A stretch of DNA of 64,000 nt. It comes from Thalassotalea hakodatensis. GTDB lineage: Bacteria; Pseudomonadota; Gammaproteobacteria; Enterobacterales; Alteromonadaceae. The position numbers and the translations under genes were made by a program. The DNA lies in contig NZ_AP027365.1 of assembly GCF_030295995.1 (NCBI RefSeq), positions 3,132,066 through 3,196,065 of the forward strand, written 5' to 3'. Below are positions 29,120 through 38,587 of the stretch, in pieces (within the stretch, counting starts at the first letter, position 1; each line of letters starts with the position of its first letter). Under the pieces are notes generated by a model. The model did not search any database, had not been told where the DNA came from, and saw only the letters and a program-made list of their open reading frames with translations.

Positions 29120-31009
29120 TTATATAACTTCTACTCGATCGCCGTGTTCTTGCAACCATTCTTTTCTGTCGCCACTGCGCTTTTTCGACAAGAGCATGTC
29201 CATAATTTCCATTGTCGCGTCAAACTCATCAACCGTGAGCTGCACTAACCGTCTAGTATTTGGATCCATAGTTGTTTCACGTAATTGTAACGGGTTCATT
29301 TCACCTAACCCTTTAAAGCGTTGAACGTTAACTTTACCGCGTTTTTTCTCAGCTTCAATACGATCTAAAATACCATTTTTTTCATCTTCATCGAGTGCAT
29401 AATACACTTCTTTACCCACATCAACGCGATATAAAGGTGGCATAGCAACATACACATGACCTGCTTGCACTAATGGCAGAAAATGTTGAGTAAACAGCGC
29501 GCACAATAGCGTGGCAATATGTAACCCATCTGAGTCAGCATCGGCTAGAATACAAATTTTTCCATAACGCAACCCTGATAAATCGTCGCTATCAGGGTCA
29601 ATACCTAATGCCACAGATATATCGTGTACTTCTTGAGAAGCTAAAATTTGACCAGAATCAACTTCCCAGGTATTTAATATTTTCCCACGCAATGGCATGA
29701 TTGCTTGAAATTCTCGATCGCGTGCTTGCTTTGCACTACCCCCGGCAGAGTCACCTTCAACTAAAAATAATTCGCTTCGTGTAGAGTCTTGGCTACCGCA
29801 ATCAGTTAACTTGCCGGGTAAAGCTGGTCCTTGTGTTACCTTCTTACGCACTATTTTTTTAGCGGCTTTTAATCGTCTCTGCGCATTTGAAATACAAAAC
29901 TCAGCTAATGCTTCGGCAATTTCGGTATGTTCATTAAGCCAAAGGCTAAACGCATCTTTAACAACACCGGTAACAAACGCCGCGCATTGTCTGGAAGATA
30001 AACGCTCTTTCGTTTGACCAGCAAATTGTGGATCTTCCATTTTAACTGACAAAATAAAAGCACATTTATCCCAAATATCATCAGGCGTTAGTTTTACACC
30101 TCGAGGAATAAGGTTTCTAAATTCACAAAACTCCCGCATAGATTCCAACAAGCCTTGGCGCAATCCATTCACATGTGTACCGCCTTGAACGGTTGGAATT
30201 AAATTAACATAGCTTTCCGCAATACCGTCACCACCTTCGGGTAGCCAAGTAACAGCCCAGTCAGCAGCTTCATTTTGAGAAGAGAAAGTGCCGATAAAAG
30301 GCTCTTCTGGCAAACTTTCGTAATTTTTTACTGACTCTTTTAGGTAATCACACAGGCCATCTTCATAGCACCACTGATATTTTTGGTTTTCATTTTTATC
30401 GTGGAATTTTATCGTCAAACCAGGGCATAAAACAGCTTTCGCTTTTAACAAATGCATCAATCTGCGTACTGAAAATTTAGCCGAATCAAAGTACTTTTCA
30501 TCTGGCCAAAACTTTACTCTGGTACCCGTATTACGTCGGCCAACAGTCCCAGTTTCATGCAATTCTTCTACTTTATCACCGTTTTCAAACGCCATTTCAA
30601 AAACTTTTCCTTCACGGCGAACAGCGACATCAACACGTTTTGATAACGCGTTAACCACAGAGATACCTACACCGTGTAAACCACCGGAAAATTGATAATT
30701 TTTATTGGAAAACTTTCCCCCAGCATGTAGCTTACAAAAAATTAACTCTACGCCACTAACACCTTCTTCTCGGTGAATATCTGTAGGCATTCCGCGACCA
30801 TCGTCAATAATTTCTAACGATTGATCTTTATCCAAGATCACGGAAATATTTTGGGCATAACCAGCTAGTGCTTCATCAACAGAATTATCGATAACCTCTT
30901 GGCCTAAATGGTTAGGCCGATTAGTATCGGTATACATACCTGGACGGTGACGGACAGGGTCTAAGCCACTGAGGACTTCTATTGATTCAGAATTATATTG
31001 TTCGCTCAT
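29120..31009 (-). CDS. parE: DNA topoisomerase IV subunit B
   Basis: A protein of 629 residues, the ATPase subunit of topoisomerase IV. The GHKL ATP-binding elements (EVIDNSVDEALAG, DDGRGMP, GGLHGVGISVVNAL) and the TOPRIM motif (LVEGDSAGGSAKQARDRE, ADADSDGLHI) are intact. It heads the conserved series parE-yqiA-cpdA-yqiB-nudF seen in E. coli, all on the same strand with short gaps. Length and sequence are ordinary for the family. Confidence 0.97.
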   Translation of the reverse strand: MSEQYNSESIEVLSGLDPVRHRPGMYTDTNRPNHLGQEVIDNSVDEALAGYAQNISVILDKDQSLEIIDDGRGMPTDIHREEGVSGVELIFCKLHAGGKFSNKNYQFSGGLHGVGISVVNALSKRVDVAVRREGKVFEMAFENGDKVEELHETGTVGRRNTGTRVKFWPDEKYFDSAKFSVRRLMHLLKAKAVLCPGLTIKFHDKNENQKYQWCYEDGLCDYLKESVKNYESLPEEPFIGTFSSQNEAADWAVTWLPEGGDGIAESYVNLIPTVQGGTHVNGLRQGLLESMREFCEFRNLIPRGVKLTPDDIWDKCAFILSVKMEDPQFAGQTKERLSSRQCAAFVTGVVKDAFSLWLNEHTEIAEALAEFCISNAQRRLKAAKKIVRKKVTQGPALPGKLTDCGSQDSTRSELFLVEGDSAGGSAKQARDREFQAIMPLRGKILNTWEVDSGQILASQEVHDISVALGIDPDSDDLSGLRYGKICILADADSDGLHIATLLCALFTQHFLPLVQAGHVYVAMPPLYRVDVGKEVYYALDEDEKNGILDRIEAEKKRGKVNVQRFKGLGEMNPLQLRETTMDPNTRRLVQLTVDEFDATMEIMDMLLSKKRSGDRKEWLQEHGDRVEVI

Positions 31010-31046
31010 AATGGGTTCTAATAATTATTATGACTGTGAATTGATG

Positions 31047-31622
31047 TTATTGCAGAGACAAGAATACCATTATTTCAGGTAACATTTTTTGATAATCAAC
31101 AAAACTGTGATCGCCGTTTGCTTGCACAATTAAACGATTACCCTGATATTTTTCTACTGCTTGACGATAATCTAACACTTCATCACCTGTTTGTACCATC
31201 ATCATATAACGATTTATTGATATTTTTTTGTGATAAAGATCGCGTAATTCATGCATATGTTGTTCAGTCACATCATAAGTCTCACCTGTATATGGGTTCT
31301 TTTGCTCACCAATATAATCATGAAGCAACTCATAAGGCTTCACCGCAGGATTAATTAATACGGCAGAATAACCGTACTTTTCCGCTAAGTAAGTAGCAAA
31401 ATAACCACCTAATGATGACCCCATCAATACCCATTGTTCATTCGGTTCACTCGCTAATATTGCTTCACATTGCGCAATAGCGGCTAAAGGTGAGCTCGAA
31501 ATTTGTGGACAATGAAAAATAACATCAATGTTTTTATCATGAATATATTGTTTCGTTAATATTGCTTTTTCTGATTGAGACGACGAATTAAAGCCATGTA
31601 AATATAAAAGGTGTTTAGTCAT
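31047..31622 (-). CDS. yqiA: YqiA/YcfP family alpha/beta-hydrolase (esterase)
   Basis: A protein of 191 residues with an alpha/beta-hydrolase fold. The oxyanion segment LYLHGFNSS is at residues 6-14, the nucleophile elbow GSSLGG places the catalytic serine at S70, and a C-terminal GDHSF supplies the histidine. E. coli YqiA has esterase activity on short-chain acyl substrates; the natural substrate is unknown. It lies between parE and cpdA, 4 bases from cpdA, so it probably belongs to the same transcript. Confidence 0.92.
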   Translation of the reverse strand: MTKHLLYLHGFNSSSQSEKAILTKQYIHDKNIDVIFHCPQISSSPLAAIAQCEAILASEPNEQWVLMGSSLGGYFATYLAEKYGYSAVLINPAVKPYELLHDYIGEQKNPYTGETYDVTEQHMHELRDLYHKKISINRYMMMVQTGDEVLDYRQAVEKYQGNRLIVQANGDHSFVDYQKMLPEIMVFLSLQ

Positions 31623-31626
31623 ATTT

Positions 31627-32373
31627 TTAAGATAAGAATACCGCTTGAGTCGTTAGCACATTGTTTTGATCGATTGTAAATAGCCGAAATCCAGCCGGTA
31701 AGTGACTGTTTACTACCGTATCAGCTGTTTTATCGAATTGAATTGATGTCGCAGGACAGGTAAATAAGGGCATGTCATTAACGTCTAGCGATAATGTCAT
31801 GGCATTGTGCACATGACCACATGCAACCGCCTGAATATTATCATATTTAGCCAGAAATTGATTAAAAAACGCATCATTTATTAATGGGTGTTTGTCAATA
31901 AAGTAACCCACGTGCTTTGGGTGATGATGCATTAAAATACATTGATACTTTTCAGGGGTAATACTCTTGGCTAACCGAGCTGCTTCTTCAGCACTAAATA
32001 CCCCAGCAGGCGTAGCACTTTTAGTGTTTATCAATTGTATTTGCCAGTGCGGCAAATCAATCGTTTTTTCATGACTAAATACGTCATCAGTAAAAAATTG
32101 GCAGAACTTATCTGGTTCATCATGATTACCCGCTAAATAATAGATAGGTTTATCCGGCCCATATCGTTTAATTGCTTCAGTGAAAAGTTGATAGGCGCCA
32201 TCGGAATGATCTTGGGTTAAATCACCAGTAAACACAATAAAATCAATATTTTGATTGTTTTTTATATCGGTTAACACCTTCACTAAATTGTCATAAACAT
32301 TCGCGCCATGATGACAAGTTTGACGGTCAGCGAACAAATGACAATCTGAAATTTGCGCGAACGATACAGTCAA
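31627..32373 (-). CDS. cpdA: 3',5'-cyclic-AMP phosphodiesterase CpdA
   Basis: A protein of 248 residues, a class III metallophosphoesterase that hydrolyses cAMP and so tunes CRP-dependent control. The metal-binding blocks are all seen: QISDCHLF, FTGDLTQD, LAGNHDEPD, LMHHHPKH and CGHVHN. It sits between yqiA and yqiB, the same place as E. coli cpdA, which supports the specific name over a generic phosphoesterase. Confidence 0.92.
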   Translation of the reverse strand: MTVSFAQISDCHLFADRQTCHHGANVYDNLVKVLTDIKNNQNIDFIVFTGDLTQDHSDGAYQLFTEAIKRYGPDKPIYYLAGNHDEPDKFCQFFTDDVFSHEKTIDLPHWQIQLINTKSATPAGVFSAEEAARLAKSITPEKYQCILMHHHPKHVGYFIDKHPLINDAFFNQFLAKYDNIQAVACGHVHNAMTLSLDVNDMPLFTCPATSIQFDKTADTVVNSHLPAGFRLFTIDQNNVLTTQAVFLS

Positions 32374-32388
32374 TTTTCTGCCTTAAAC

Positions 32389-32838
32389 TTATAACAAAGC
32401 AACATGACTTTGACCCAATTGTAAACTTAATTGCAACCATTCAGTCAAAAACTGATTTATTTGCTCTTTCTCATCAGGCAAGTGCATACGCTTATTTGGG
32501 TAGTCATATCGTGGCTTAATTTGTCGCACATCTTGATTAGACACTACTTCAGCCATGCGGGCATCATGGTATAAGCGAATGACCATTTTAGGACGTAAAA
32601 ATGCTGATAAATCAACACCGTTGATTGTTGCTTCTTGTTTTATTGTCACTAAGGAAGTGTAGCGAGTCACTTCATTTACCGTTAACGCAAATGAGAGAAA
32701 ATCAGAAATAAAAAAATGCCGAAACTCACCTTGCTGCTCTTTACCAGCAAGCAACCTTAAAAGCAGCATATAATTAACCTCACATATTGTCATCAATGTA
32801 GACAATTTAGGGCGATATGGTGTATTTACAGTACTCAT
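32389..32838 (-). CDS. yqiB: DUF1249 family protein YqiB
   Basis: A protein of 149 residues, of unknown function, in the DUF1249 family. Family features seen are YRPKLSTLMTICEVNYMLLLRLL at the start and a KPRYDYPNKRMHLPDEK block. It keeps its E. coli place between cpdA (15-base gap) and nudF (25-base gap), and is likely co-transcribed with them. Confidence 0.9.
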   Translation of the reverse strand: MSTVNTPYRPKLSTLMTICEVNYMLLLRLLAGKEQQGEFRHFFISDFLSFALTVNEVTRYTSLVTIKQEATINGVDLSAFLRPKMVIRLYHDARMAEVVSNQDVRQIKPRYDYPNKRMHLPDEKEQINQFLTEWLQLSLQLGQSHVALL

Positions 32839-32863
32839 TAGTTAAATAAAAATCCGGTAGCGA

Positions 32864-33490
32864 TTACAAAGTTTGATAGTTTAAGGCTAGCCATTGTAAC
32901 CCAATTATCGTTGCAGCATTAGTGATTTTTCCTTCCGAAAGTAAAGCCATTGCTTGCTCCCTTTTTATCACATGCACGAGTATATCTTCGTGTTCTTCAT
33001 CTAAGCCAAAAACCCCTCCAATATTTTCACTGCTTACTTTAGCCAAATAGACATGCATCGCCTCACTCATGCCGCCAGGACTCGAAAGATACGTCATCAC
33101 TTTTTGCATGTTTTCTGGTGCAATATCAATATTTGCCTCTTCTTTGGCCTCACGTATTGCAACATCAATCGGAGATTCATGCTTTTCAAACATACCAGCA
33201 ACAAATTCTAGCAACCAAGGGTTACCACCGTATCGAATAGCCCCTGCTCTAAATTGTTCAATCAAAATAACCTGGTCTAATGCTGGATCATAAGGAATGA
33301 CAACCACAGCATCTTCACGTTCAAATACCTCTCTACTAATTACTTCGCTGACACTACCATCATATTTTTTATGGCTAACGTGATAACCATCAACCTTAAA
33401 AAAACCTTGATATAATGTTTCTTTGTTATGTAATGTATAATCGTTTTGCGTATAACCTAATATCGGTGGTGATGTAAATTTTTGTTTCAT
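32864..33490 (-). CDS. nudF: ADP-ribose pyrophosphatase NudF
   Basis: A protein of 208 residues that splits ADP-ribose into AMP and ribose 5-phosphate. The Nudix box is GMFEKHE-x7-REAKEEANI; the glycine usually found before the last hydrophobic residue is replaced by asparagine, while the catalytic REAKEE glutamates are kept. Conserved context FRAGAIRYGGNPWLLEFVAGM precedes it. It is divergent from tolC, as in E. coli, with 179 bases between for both promoters. Confidence 0.93.
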   Translation of the reverse strand: MKQKFTSPPILGYTQNDYTLHNKETLYQGFFKVDGYHVSHKKYDGSVSEVISREVFEREDAVVVIPYDPALDQVILIEQFRAGAIRYGGNPWLLEFVAGMFEKHESPIDVAIREAKEEANIDIAPENMQKVMTYLSSPGGMSEAMHVYLAKVSSENIGGVFGLDEEHEDILVHVIKREQAMALLSEGKITNAATIIGLQWLALNYQTL

Positions 33491-33669
33491 TGTGTAAAAT
33501 TCACCCTTTCAAATGTAACGAAATAAATTTTTAGAAATAGTAATAAATATTTTGTTACACTAGAATGCCCTTGAAAACATTTATTCTATTTAGGTTAATC
33601 CTATGTCCATGTAGGATAACGACATATTAATAATAAGCACTAATAGCATATCTAAGGAATTGCTTCGAC

Positions 33670-35046
33670 ATGAAAAAATCAGTTACCTCGATAATTATCG
33701 GCATTGTATGTGCTACAAGTAGCGCTTTTACTTATGCGCAAGATCTATTATCGACTTATGAACTAGCAAAAGCGAATGACCCAGTTGTTCTTAAAGCGCA
33801 AGCACAATTTAACGCCTCTCAGGAAGGAATAGTACAAGCTCGCTCTTTATTATTACCACAACTGTCAGCAAACGCGAGCATAACAGCCAGTGAGCGTGAT
33901 AGCCAAAACTACAACAGTGACTTAGGTGGCTTTGGTAGCAACATAACCACAAAAACAGACTCTACTAGTTATGGTGCTAATTTAAACATGCAGTTATACC
34001 ATCATGATACTTGGTTAAGACTCGACAACGCGAAAAAAATAGCGCACAGAAGTGATATCTCGTATCAGGTTGCTAAGCAAGATTTGATCATCCGTGTTAC
34101 AGAAGCATATTTTGCCGTGTTAAGTGCGAAAGATGATTTAGAGTTTGCTAAAGCTGAGAAAAAAGCCATTGAACGACAGTTAGAACAAACTAAACAACGT
34201 CACGCAGTTGGACTAACAGCAGTAACAGCTGTGCATGAAGCACAAGCGCAATTTGATAATGCGGTAACAGCAGAGATTCGCGCAGAAAATAGTGTGTATA
34301 ACGCCGAAGAAGCATTACGCGTTATCACAAATGTATACCCGCGCGATCTAAACATTCTCAATACTGAGCGTTTTAGTGTTTCACGCCCATCACCAGACAG
34401 TGCGAATGAGTGGCAACAAACAGCAGAAGCAAAAAACCTCGATCTAATTATTGAGAAAATCTCAGTGGATATTGCCAAAGAAAGTATTAACATTGCTCGT
34501 GCTGGTCATTATCCCACACTCGATTTAAACGGTTCTTATGGTCAAGCTAAATCACAATCAGATTTTACTACCGGAGGCGTGACTCAGAGCTTTCCTGAAT
34601 CGCCTTATAATGACAGCCAATCTGTTAGTATTACTTTAAGAGTACCAATCTATTCTGGCGGTGCTACCACAAGTGCGGTAAGACAAGCTCAAGCAAACTA
34701 TGTTGCAGCAAGTCAAGACCTTCAACAGAGTCATCGAAATGTCGTTCGTAATGCAAGAAACTCTTACAATACAGTCATTGCTAATGTTTCAAGCATTAAA
34801 GCATTACAACAGTCTGTAATTTCTGCTGAAAGCGCATTAAAAGCTACTGAAGCCGGGTTTGAAGTGGGAACTCGTACCATTGTGGATGTACTAGACAGTA
34901 CACGTAATTTATATAACGCTAAGCGTAATTTATCATCAACTCGATATAATTATATTCAAGCAATTTTAAATTTAAAACGTGCTGGTGGCACCATTAGTGA
35001 AAAAGATATTGTCGCAATTAACCAAGGATTAAAAACCGCAAGTTAA
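33670..35046 (+). CDS. tolC: TolC family outer-membrane efflux channel
   Basis: A protein of 458 residues: signal peptide (about 1-24, cleaved after AQ-type FTYAQ), then the two tandem OEP repeats that form the trimeric outer-membrane barrel and long periplasmic tunnel. The typical ending GFEVGTRTIVDVLDSTRNLYNAKRNLSSTRYNYI is present. It serves tripartite efflux pumps and type I secretion, working with inner-membrane partners not encoded here. Position next to nudF supports tolC itself rather than another paralogue. A strong terminator follows. Confidence 0.95.
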   Translation: MKKSVTSIIIGIVCATSSAFTYAQDLLSTYELAKANDPVVLKAQAQFNASQEGIVQARSLLLPQLSANASITASERDSQNYNSDLGGFGSNITTKTDSTSYGANLNMQLYHHDTWLRLDNAKKIAHRSDISYQVAKQDLIIRVTEAYFAVLSAKDDLEFAKAEKKAIERQLEQTKQRHAVGLTAVTAVHEAQAQFDNAVTAEIRAENSVYNAEEALRVITNVYPRDLNILNTERFSVSRPSPDSANEWQQTAEAKNLDLIIEKISVDIAKESINIARAGHYPTLDLNGSYGQAKSQSDFTTGGVTQSFPESPYNDSQSVSITLRVPIYSGGATTSAVRQAQANYVAASQDLQQSHRNVVRNARNSYNTVIANVSSIKALQQSVISAESALKATEAGFEVGTRTIVDVLDSTRNLYNAKRNLSSTRYNYIQAILNLKRAGGTISEKDIVAINQGLKTAS

Positions 35047-35062
35047 TTATCTATGATGCGAT

Positions 35063-35095
35063 AAAAAGCCGATAAACAGTGTTTATCGGCTTTTT
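35063..35095 (+). terminator. Rho-independent terminator after tolC
   Basis: A long, perfect stem AAAAAGCCGATAAACA / GTTTATCGGCTTTTT ends in Ts, 17 bases after the tolC stop codon. Confidence 0.95.
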
Positions 35096-35145
35096 ATCAG
35101 TTAGAAACGACCACCATTAAATGCAATAGAAATGTGAGATCTTTA

Positions 35146-35410
35146 GAGCGTGTTGATCTTTGCTGTTTAAGTTTTGTTCAAATTAAACGCCTTCTGATCG
35201 CGGCACTTGGATTATTGCATAGTCATTCTATGGTTAATTCAAGTAACAAAGAGCAGGAGGCGTTTAGTTGAACCCTTCGGGCTGTATCTGTTTGGCATTT
35301 CTACTGTGTTAACGCTTGACTGGAGTAGAATAACTACACGGCGCAAGTGTTGCCTTGTATAAATACCAAACAAATTGCGGCAAAAGTAAACATGAAAGAT
35401 CAACACGCTC
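35146..35410. mobile_element. MITE-like element with terminal inverted repeats, flanked by TA
   Basis: This fills most of the 363-base gap between tolC and hldE. The ends GAGCGTGTTGATCTTT (35146-35161) and AAAGATCAACACGCTC (35395-35410) are perfect 16-base inverted repeats, and weaker pairing continues inward. A TA dinucleotide flanks each side (35144-35145 and 35411-35412), as after insertion by an IS630/mariner-type transposase. There is no protein-coding frame of note. Internal inverted repeats (TTCAAATTAAACGCCT with AGGCGTTTAGTTGAA; GTTTGGCATTT with AAATACCAAAC) predict a branched fold. The element's last base and the right TA form the TAG stop codon of hldE. Confidence 0.8.
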
Positions 35411-36837
35411 TAGTCTTCTAAACGGATAGTATTTATTATTTCAGTAGTAGAAATACCTTGTTCGAAATTGAGCACTTTTACCTGCCCCCCTGCGGCAATA
35501 ACGTCTTCACCTCCGGCTATTTCTTCTACCTTATAATCTCCACCTTTCACCAATATATTAGGTAAAATATTTGCAATAAGCCTTTGTGGTGTATCTTCAG
35601 AAAATGGTACAACCCAATCAACTGACGCTAAACCTGACAATACCGCCATTCTTCGATCAACAGGATTTACAGGGCGACCTTCACCTTTTAAACGTTTTAC
35701 CGAGCTGTCATCATTCACTGCAACAATGAGTCTTTCGCCTAATTCAGCTGCATGGGTTAAATATGAAACATGGCCAGCGTGCAGTAAATCAAAACAGCCA
35801 TTGGTCATCACAATTTTTTCACCACGGGCTTTAGCCAACTCTACTGCTATTTTTAACTGACCTTCAGTTACAACACCAAAACCGCTTTCTTGACCAGATA
35901 AAACTGCATTTAATAATTCAGCTTCACTTACGGTGGAAGTTCCCAACTTGCCAACAACAATACCTGCAGCAATATTAGCTAGTGCACTCGCTTGGGGTAA
36001 ATCAGCATCAGCAGCTAGTGCCAGCGCTAACGTTGCTATTACAGTATCACCTGCGCCAGTTACGTCATAAACCTCTTTCGCCTGAGTAGGTAAATGAAAT
36101 TCTTCATGGTTTTGACGGAGTAATGTCATGCCGTGTTCACTGCGTGTGACTAACATAGCATCTAGATTTAACGATTGTAGTAAGGTTTGTCCTTTAGCAA
36201 CAATGTCAGCTTCATCTTTACAAGTACCTACAATCGCTTCAAATTCAGCCATGTTAGGTGTAAGCATGGTTGCACCTTGGTATTTGGTAAAATCACTACC
36301 TTTAGGGTCAACCACAACAGGAACATTGTATTTTTTTGCCACAGCAATAAGGTGTTCAACATCACTTAATGTACCTTTGGCATAATCGGAAAGTAGTAAT
36401 ACATCATGCTCTGCAACAACTGCTTCTACTTGTTGTAATAATTCTATTTTATTAACCGCGGCCAATGACTGTTCAAAATCTAATCGCATTAATTGCTGAT
36501 TTCGACTCATCACACGCAGTTTAGTGATAGTAGGGATGCTGGCATCTTTAGCAAAAAAACAGTCTATATTCATTGCCGATAAGCGCGTTTCAATAGATTG
36601 CGCTGCTTCATCTTGCCCTGTAATTCCCATAAGAGAGACTTTACCGCCCATTGATGCAATATTCAGTGCCACATTAGCGGCACCACCAGGTCTGTCTTCA
36701 TCTTGATTGATATTAACAACAGGAACTGGAGCTTCAGGCGAAATACGCTGTGTAGGCCCATACCAATAGCGATCAAGCATAACATCGCCAACAACTAAAA
36801 CACGTGCTTTGTTAAAAGCGGGAATATCTACTTTCAT
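35410..36837 (-). CDS. hldE: Bifunctional heptose 7-phosphate kinase / heptose 1-phosphate adenylyltransferase
   Basis: A protein of 475 residues that makes ADP-heptose for the LPS inner core. The N-terminal ribokinase-like domain (about 1-320) has [15 protein letters not shown] and the catalytic GAGD ([10 protein letters not shown]). The C-terminal nucleotidyltransferase domain (about 345-475) has [15 protein letters not shown]. The ATG at 36837 (MKVDIP) matches the E. coli start; a second ATG at 36849 adds four residues. The stop codon TAG straddles the end of a mobile element. The protein is within two residues of E. coli HldE length, so function should be intact. Confidence 0.96.
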   Translation of the reverse strand: MKVDIPAFNKARVLVVGDVMLDRYWYGPTQRISPEAPVPVVNINQDEDRPGGAANVALNIASMGGKVSLMGITGQDEAAQSIETRLSAMNIDCFFAKDASIPTITKLRVMSRNQQLMRLDFEQSLAAVNKIELLQQVEAVVAEHDVLLLSDYAKGTLSDVEHLIAVAKKYNVPVVVDPKGSDFTKYQGATMLTPNMAEFEAIVGTCKDEADIVAKGQTLLQSLNLDAMLVTRSEHGMTLLRQNHEEFHLPTQAKEVYDVTGAGDTVIATLALALAADADLPQASALANIAAGIVVGKLGTSTVSEAELLNAVLSGQESGFGVVTEGQLKIAVELAKARGEKIVMTNGCFDLLHAGHVSYLTHAAELGERLIVAVNDDSSVKRLKGEGRPVNPVDRRMAVLSGLASVDWVVPFSEDTPQRLIANILPNILVKGGDYKVEEIAGGEDVIAAGGQVKVLNFEQGISTTEIINTIRLED

Positions 36838-36905
36838 CCTGCATTCCATAACAGATATAATATCGATAGTGTATCATATCAAATTAAATGAGTTGACCTC
36901 TTACC

Positions 36906-37844
36906 GTGAGTAAAAACAAAGTTTTACAACCCAATTTTAAGTTAGCGTTTTTCCTGCCGAAGTATTGGCTCACTTGGCTTGGCGTGATTATTCTATATAG
37001 CATCTCTTGGCTTCCTTACCGAGTACAATTAGTACTAGGGCGCGGTATCGGCAAACTGTTATTTAAAATTGGTGGTAAGCGACGCAATGTTGCTAAACGC
37101 AATATACAATTGTGCTTTCCTGACATGTCTGAAGAGAAAGTCAACTCACTTTTACGTAAGAACTTTGAAAATACGGGTATTGCTTTGCTTGAAACAGGCA
37201 TGGGTTGGTGGTGGCCTGACTGGCGAGTAAAGCGAAAAGTACAAGTGAAAGGGCTTGAGCATCTTGCACAAGCACACCAACAAGGTAAAGGTGTATTGTT
37301 ATTGGCTATGCACTATTTAAGCGCAGAGATAAATTGTCGAGGTATTGGCACTGGGCACCCTATGGTGGTGTTTTATCGCCCGCATAACAATCAACTCATG
37401 GAGTTTTTTCAATACCGTGGTCGAGGTCGTTCAAACAAGTATATGTTGGGAAAACGCGATGTTAAAGGGTTACTCAAAGCGCTTAACGATGGTGAAACAT
37501 GTGTTTACTTACCCGATCAAGATTATGGAAGAAAACGTAGTTTATTTGTACCTCTTTTCGCCGTACCTGATGCAGCCACAACAACGGGGACACTTATTTT
37601 TGCGCGCAATAAAAACACGCAATCTCATATGCTAATACCCACACGTAATGAGGATGGCAGCGGTTATACCATTGAAATTACACCACAGCTTGAAAATTTC
37701 CCAACAAGCGATGATAGGGCCGACGTGATTCGCATAAACCAGGAGCTTGAAAAAGCAATATTGCAAAAGCCGGAGCAGTACATGTGGTTACATCGTAGGT
37801 TTAAAACCCGTCCTGATGAAAACGCTCCGTCATTGTATAAGTAG
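36906..37844 (+). CDS. LpxL/LpxM family lipid A acyltransferase
   Basis: A protein of 312 residues that adds a secondary acyl chain to Kdo2-lipid IVA at the inner membrane. An N-terminal membrane helix (about 15-35) precedes the acyltransferase core with the catalytic HxxxxE motif in LAMHYLSAEIN, followed by FYRPHNN and the DQDYG block typical of LpxL. It begins with GTG at 36906. It is divergent from hldE, so two LPS genes share a 68-base promoter region. LpxL (lauroyl) is more likely than LpxM, but paralogues are hard to tell apart. Confidence 0.92.
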   Translation: MSKNKVLQPNFKLAFFLPKYWLTWLGVIILYSISWLPYRVQLVLGRGIGKLLFKIGGKRRNVAKRNIQLCFPDMSEEKVNSLLRKNFENTGIALLETGMGWWWPDWRVKRKVQVKGLEHLAQAHQQGKGVLLLAMHYLSAEINCRGIGTGHPMVVFYRPHNNQLMEFFQYRGRGRSNKYMLGKRDVKGLLKALNDGETCVYLPDQDYGRKRSLFVPLFAVPDAATTTGTLIFARNKNTQSHMLIPTRNEDGSGYTIEITPQLENFPTSDDRADVIRINQELEKAILQKPEQYMWLHRRFKTRPDENAPSLYK

Positions 37845-37904
37845 CAGATTTTTATTATGTTATTATACTTAAGACGTATTTATTAAAAAGTTGATGGCAC
37901 GTTT

Positions 37905-38561
37905 ATGATGTTTTGGCTAAAGAATATTGTGTTTGCACTACTGCTAATCGGGTTGGCATATTACTTAATTGCCAATCAGGAAGCACTGTTTTCACAAAAT
38001 GATGAGCAAGAAATCACTTCAAACGACAATGCTATTACAGAAAAGCCTAAAGTTTCAAAAAAAGAAACAAACCCTGCTGCCGAAGGTTTATCGCGTTTTT
38101 ACGCCAACTTGAGGGGGTCAGAAGATGAAGATCAACCTCGTGTAAGAAATAACATTGTGTATTTGCCTGCCCATAAAGGCGATATTGTTGACATTTTGGA
38201 AGCAAAACGTTTAGTGACTCGGCCATTAAGAAAAAACTGGAAAAGCACCAAGTTAAACAGACCATTTCGCCCTGAACACACGCTACATCAGAAGTTAAGT
38301 GAATATGCTAAAGAAGAAGGCCTAGAGGTTATTTGGTGGCTCGATAAAGATTTCATCATAAAAGACCCTTTTCGTATTGATAAAGATATTGTAGATACCG
38401 CATACCAAGTGGGCTTAGCAATCAATGGCCATTTTCAAGACGGTTTATCTACTTATTTTTGTTATCAACACCGAACATTAGTACTGATTGAAAAACATAA
38501 ATCTTACTTAGATGAAGAGTGTGTTAAGTTACCGAGAAAAAGCCGAACTCGTAGTTATTAA
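37905..38561 (+). CDS. TcpQ-like protein with N-terminal membrane anchor
   Basis: A protein of 218 residues. One membrane helix (about 4-21) is followed by a charged linker and a C-terminal domain (about 120-205, with LHQKLSEYAKEEGLEVIWWLDKDF) resembling the TcpQ/PilL-N-type domain found in pilus-associated and cell-envelope proteins. That likeness is by eye only. It is 60 bases after the lipid A acyltransferase gene and probably in the same unit. It converges on glnE with a 26-base gap. The function is unknown. Confidence 0.6.
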   Translation: MMFWLKNIVFALLLIGLAYYLIANQEALFSQNDEQEITSNDNAITEKPKVSKKETNPAAEGLSRFYANLRGSEDEDQPRVRNNIVYLPAHKGDIVDILEAKRLVTRPLRKNWKSTKLNRPFRPEHTLHQKLSEYAKEEGLEVIWWLDKDFIIKDPFRIDKDIVDTAYQVGLAINGHFQDGLSTYFCYQHRTLVLIEKHKSYLDEECVKLPRKSRTRSY

Positions 38562-38587
38562 GTACATATAAATTCACACATTTTTTA

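Noticed and set aside
35146-35410. Remnant of a full insertion sequence
   Set aside because: The interior has no transposase fragment in any frame; the short symmetrical structure fits a MITE-like element better.
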